Below, in pieces: positions 62,026-64,000 of a stretch of DNA of 64,000 nt. Position 1 is the first letter of the stretch. Each line of letters opens with the position of its first letter. The stretch comes from Sporopachydermia quercuum. Lineage: Eukaryota; Ascomycota; Sporopachydermiomycetes; Sporopachydermiales; Sporopachydermiaceae. The position numbers and the translations under genes were made by a program. A model generated the notes under the pieces. The model searched no databases. It was not told where the DNA came from and was given only the letters and a program-made list of their open reading frames with translations. The stretch spans positions 1,241,676-1,305,675 of the forward strand of contig BCGN01000004.1 in NCBI GenBank assembly GCA_001599295.1. The letters are read 5' to 3'.

Positions 62026-63435
62026 TTAGGTTACAAGAGGGGTGCCGCTGGTTTGACTTTCAGTAGAAGGTCTTGCCTCTGAACCAAATGCAGTAGATGT
62101 TCCATACCTTGTTGTTGTTGAACTCTTTTTACGTCTAGCAAGCTGTGTAAGGTATTTCAGGGCTTCTTCATTCCTTTTCTCCCTCTTTGCTATTCTCTTC
62201 TGTTGTAATGCCAAAGGGACGAAAGGTAACCTGTTGTATTTCTCTTCATACCATAAATTGTAAATAACAGCTATCACAACATACCAGTAGATATTATAAG
62301 AAATAACAGAACCATAGGTTGCAGAATTTTGCCATCCAAGGATGGCATTGAAAATCATCCAACCTCCATCTATTTCACCATTACAACAGTTTACATGCCA
62401 TACACTTTTCGATATGTCGTAACTACCAGGCCCAGATCCAACCTCTGACAAATCTTGTCCAACTGCANTGATGTACTGCTGTAATTCAAAAAACCAGACT
62501 CCTTTAGAGAATAAACCTGCAGCAACAAGATATAAGAAACAAGTAGATATAATCAAAAACGTCTTTAGAGAAAGATTGTTTCCTCCTTTGTACATCAAAA
62601 AGCCAACACCAGCACCGACAGATAAGCCAGCAAGAATAGCTAACGGGAATGCAGATACAGGTTGGTTGACACCAATACCTCCAATAAATACTACGGCTTC
62701 TAGTCCTTCTCTCAAAGTAGTGACAAAAGGAAGTAAAGCCATAGCATACTTTTCAGTAAACAATTTGACATAGTGTTTCCATTTCTTTTTTCGTCTTGTT
62801 GCAACAGACGCAACAGTTCCAACTCTTGTAAACCCTCCTCTATGGAAATCTTCATTGGCAAATAATGACTTTGCCAGTTTCACTTTCCATTTATTTTGAA
62901 GCTTATTAACTCTCAATAGAGCCAATCCCATAACCGATATAACTAAAGATGAGACAATAGAGAAAACTGCTTCCCAATACCTTTCTGTTGCTGCATATAA
63001 ATCAGTATGAATAGTATAAAAGACGAAGATGAAAAACCCACCGACTATCATACAGATAAATAATCCTCCAAATGCTCCGACCCAAATTTGATTTCTCAGA
63101 GTTTTATAAATATTAGCTGAAGTAATAGCAATTCTTTCACTATCTGAATCTACCTCATTACTCTGCTCAATAACATCTGATAAGGGAACATTTGTAGAAC
63201 TAATTCTCCGTAATTCATTATCGTCATCAGCATCAGCATCAGCATCACCTGACAGCAATGCTTGATTGCTCGTATCATTGTTTGCTTGTTGATCTTCACG
63301 GGCCTTTTTCAGACTCTCTGGGCTCAACTCTTGCTTCAGATATGATAACAATACTGATATGATGATTGCTGATTCTAAGGTTTCTCTTAGAATGATGAAG
63401 AAAATTTCTACTGAGAAATAGTCTTCTGCAACCAT
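62026..63435 (-). CDS. FTH1: High-affinity iron permease, Fth1-type (vacuolar)
   Basis: An iron permease that works with a multicopper oxidase; Fth1 pairs with Fet5 to export iron from the vacuole, and Ftr1 with Fet3 at the cell surface. Start ATG at 63435 (MVAEDYFSVEIFFIILRETL); three upstream in-frame codons lack an ATG. The protein is 469 aa with seven membrane spans. The two iron-binding motifs are RETLE (17-21) and REGLE (242-246, TTLREGLEAVVFIGGIG). A long acidic loop after TM1 contains an Asp-Ala repeat from GCATCA codons. The C-terminal GPGSYDISKSVWHVNCCNGE, DGGWMIFNAILGWQNSATYG and EEKYNRLPFVPL follow Fth1 more closely than Ftr1, and length agrees (465 against 404). No oxidase gene is adjacent in view. 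One N at 62467 gives one ambiguous residue. Confidence 0.9.
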   Translation of the reverse strand: MVAEDYFSVEIFFIILRETLESAIIISVLLSYLKQELSPESLKKAREDQQANNDTSNQALLSGDADADADDDNELRRISSTNVPLSDVIEQSNEVDSDSERIAITSANIYKTLRNQIWVGAFGGLFICMIVGGFFIFVFYTIHTDLYAATERYWEAVFSIVSSLVISVMGLALLRVNKLQNKWKVKLAKSLFANEDFHRGGFTRVGTVASVATRRKKKWKHYVKLFTEKYAMALLPFVTTLREGLEAVVFIGGIGVNQPVSAFPLAILAGLSVGAGVGFLMYKGGNNLSLKTFLIISTCFLYLVAAGLFSKGVWFFELQQYIXAVGQDLSEVGSGPGSYDISKSVWHVNCCNGEIDGGWMIFNAILGWQNSATYGSVISYNIYWYVVIAVIYNLWYEEKYNRLPFVPLALQQKRIAKREKRNEEALKYLTQLARRKKSSTTTRYGTSTAFGSEARPSTESQTSGTPLVT

Positions 63436-64000
63436 TTTGTCCAACCTTCGTTCCTCTCAAAAAAACAGCAAACTGCGATTAACACCAACTTACTGATTTT
63501 CACAAGCAAGGTGTCACCCCAATTCTTACTTTCTTCAATTTCAAACCCAAATGCTCTGCCTCGTTGTAATAATATCTTATCTTTATTGAAGAAGCTATCA
63601 AAATAGTGCGATCAATTTGTTAAATGGGTGCTGTATGGTTCTGATAGAGATTCAGATTACTTGTTCATCAAATGGTCGTTCGATGGTATACCAATGCTAT
63701 GCTTCATGAAATATAGAAAAATACTCGAAATAGGCAGGTNTTAATGGTAAATCAAGTAAATCAGCGAATAAGAGGCAAACTAATCATCTATCAAACGAAA
63801 TGTTTCGGCATTTATATCCTTCGTGAGCCACGATTATGAATTAGAAGAAAGTGTCCCAGAACCCCTTTTCATTCTCATTTATTTTTTCTTTTCACCTTGC
63901 CTTGAATGCTCATGGTATAATAGTAAATAAGGTTCAACCATAAATGAGAAAAATGCATAAACGTTAAAGCTAAAACTAATTAGACTGAAGAGATGAAGTG
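63436..64000. other. FTH1 upstream region, to window end
   Basis: A 565-bp AT-rich 5' flank with one N. I see no gene and no clear iron-responsive site. Confidence 0.4.

Noticed and set aside
1-64000. CUG-Ser clade origin
   Set aside because: The CTG at an invariant Leu of Atg8 reads sensibly as leucine; the evidence is limited but points away from this clade.

Overview
The window is nuclear DNA of a budding yeast (Saccharomycotina). It is AT-rich and gene-dense, and nearly every protein has a clear S. cerevisiae counterpart. Spliced genes carry yeast signals: GTAAGT or GTATGT donors, a CTAAC branch site close to the acceptor, and introns mostly of 70 to 180 nt. Two points narrow the lineage. 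A twin-CX9C protein resembling the complex I assembly factor NDUFAF8 suggests that complex I is retained, which excludes Saccharomyces-like yeasts. The CTG codon at the invariant leucine of the Atg8 LPPTA motif reads sensibly as Leu, which argues against the CUG-Ser clade. I cannot name the species.

Layout. 1-12 kb: end of a palindromic repeat, tRNA-Ile, ATP3, GCV1, the GH81 glucanase ENG1, a small GPI-anchored Tip1-like wall protein and a three-exon REC114. 12-27 kb: methionine permease MUP1, the ABCC transporter YBT1, a cation/Ca2+ exchanger, and ADO1 with a 16-nt internal exon. 27-43 kb: a TLC-domain membrane protein, STE24, two paralogous bZIP genes with very long upstream regions, and SPT7. 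43-53 kb: tRNA-His, two strong palindromes, the pseudo-carboxypeptidase ECM14, a five-exon I9 (Pbi2-like) inhibitor gene, GIM3, a TilS-like PP-loop protein and AAR2. 53-64 kb: ILS1, the NDUFAF8-like gene, ATG8, tRNA-Val and tRNA-Thr on either side of a 225-bp hairpin repeat, NPC2 and FTH1.

The genes do not form one pathway. Vacuole and endomembrane functions recur (Ybt1, the exchanger, Fth1, Npc2, Atg8, the I9 protein, Ecm14), and there is a small meiosis/splicing thread (Rec114, Aar2). Nine of 24 protein genes are spliced, with 15 introns in all, which is dense for a budding yeast. Two of these genes (the I9 protein and the NDUFAF8-like protein) are made only of short exons, and the REC114 reading frame is broken into three.

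Main points for follow-up: the near-perfect hairpin repeat found twice within 10 to 21 bp of tRNA 5' ends; the ADO1 micro-exon; the five-exon I9 gene; non-consensus donors in REC114; and a 40-bp palindrome at 44.9 kb. About 30 isolated N bases are scattered through the window, including at hairpin centres and ends. No function was assigned by database search; all names rest on recognised motifs and remembered family sequences.
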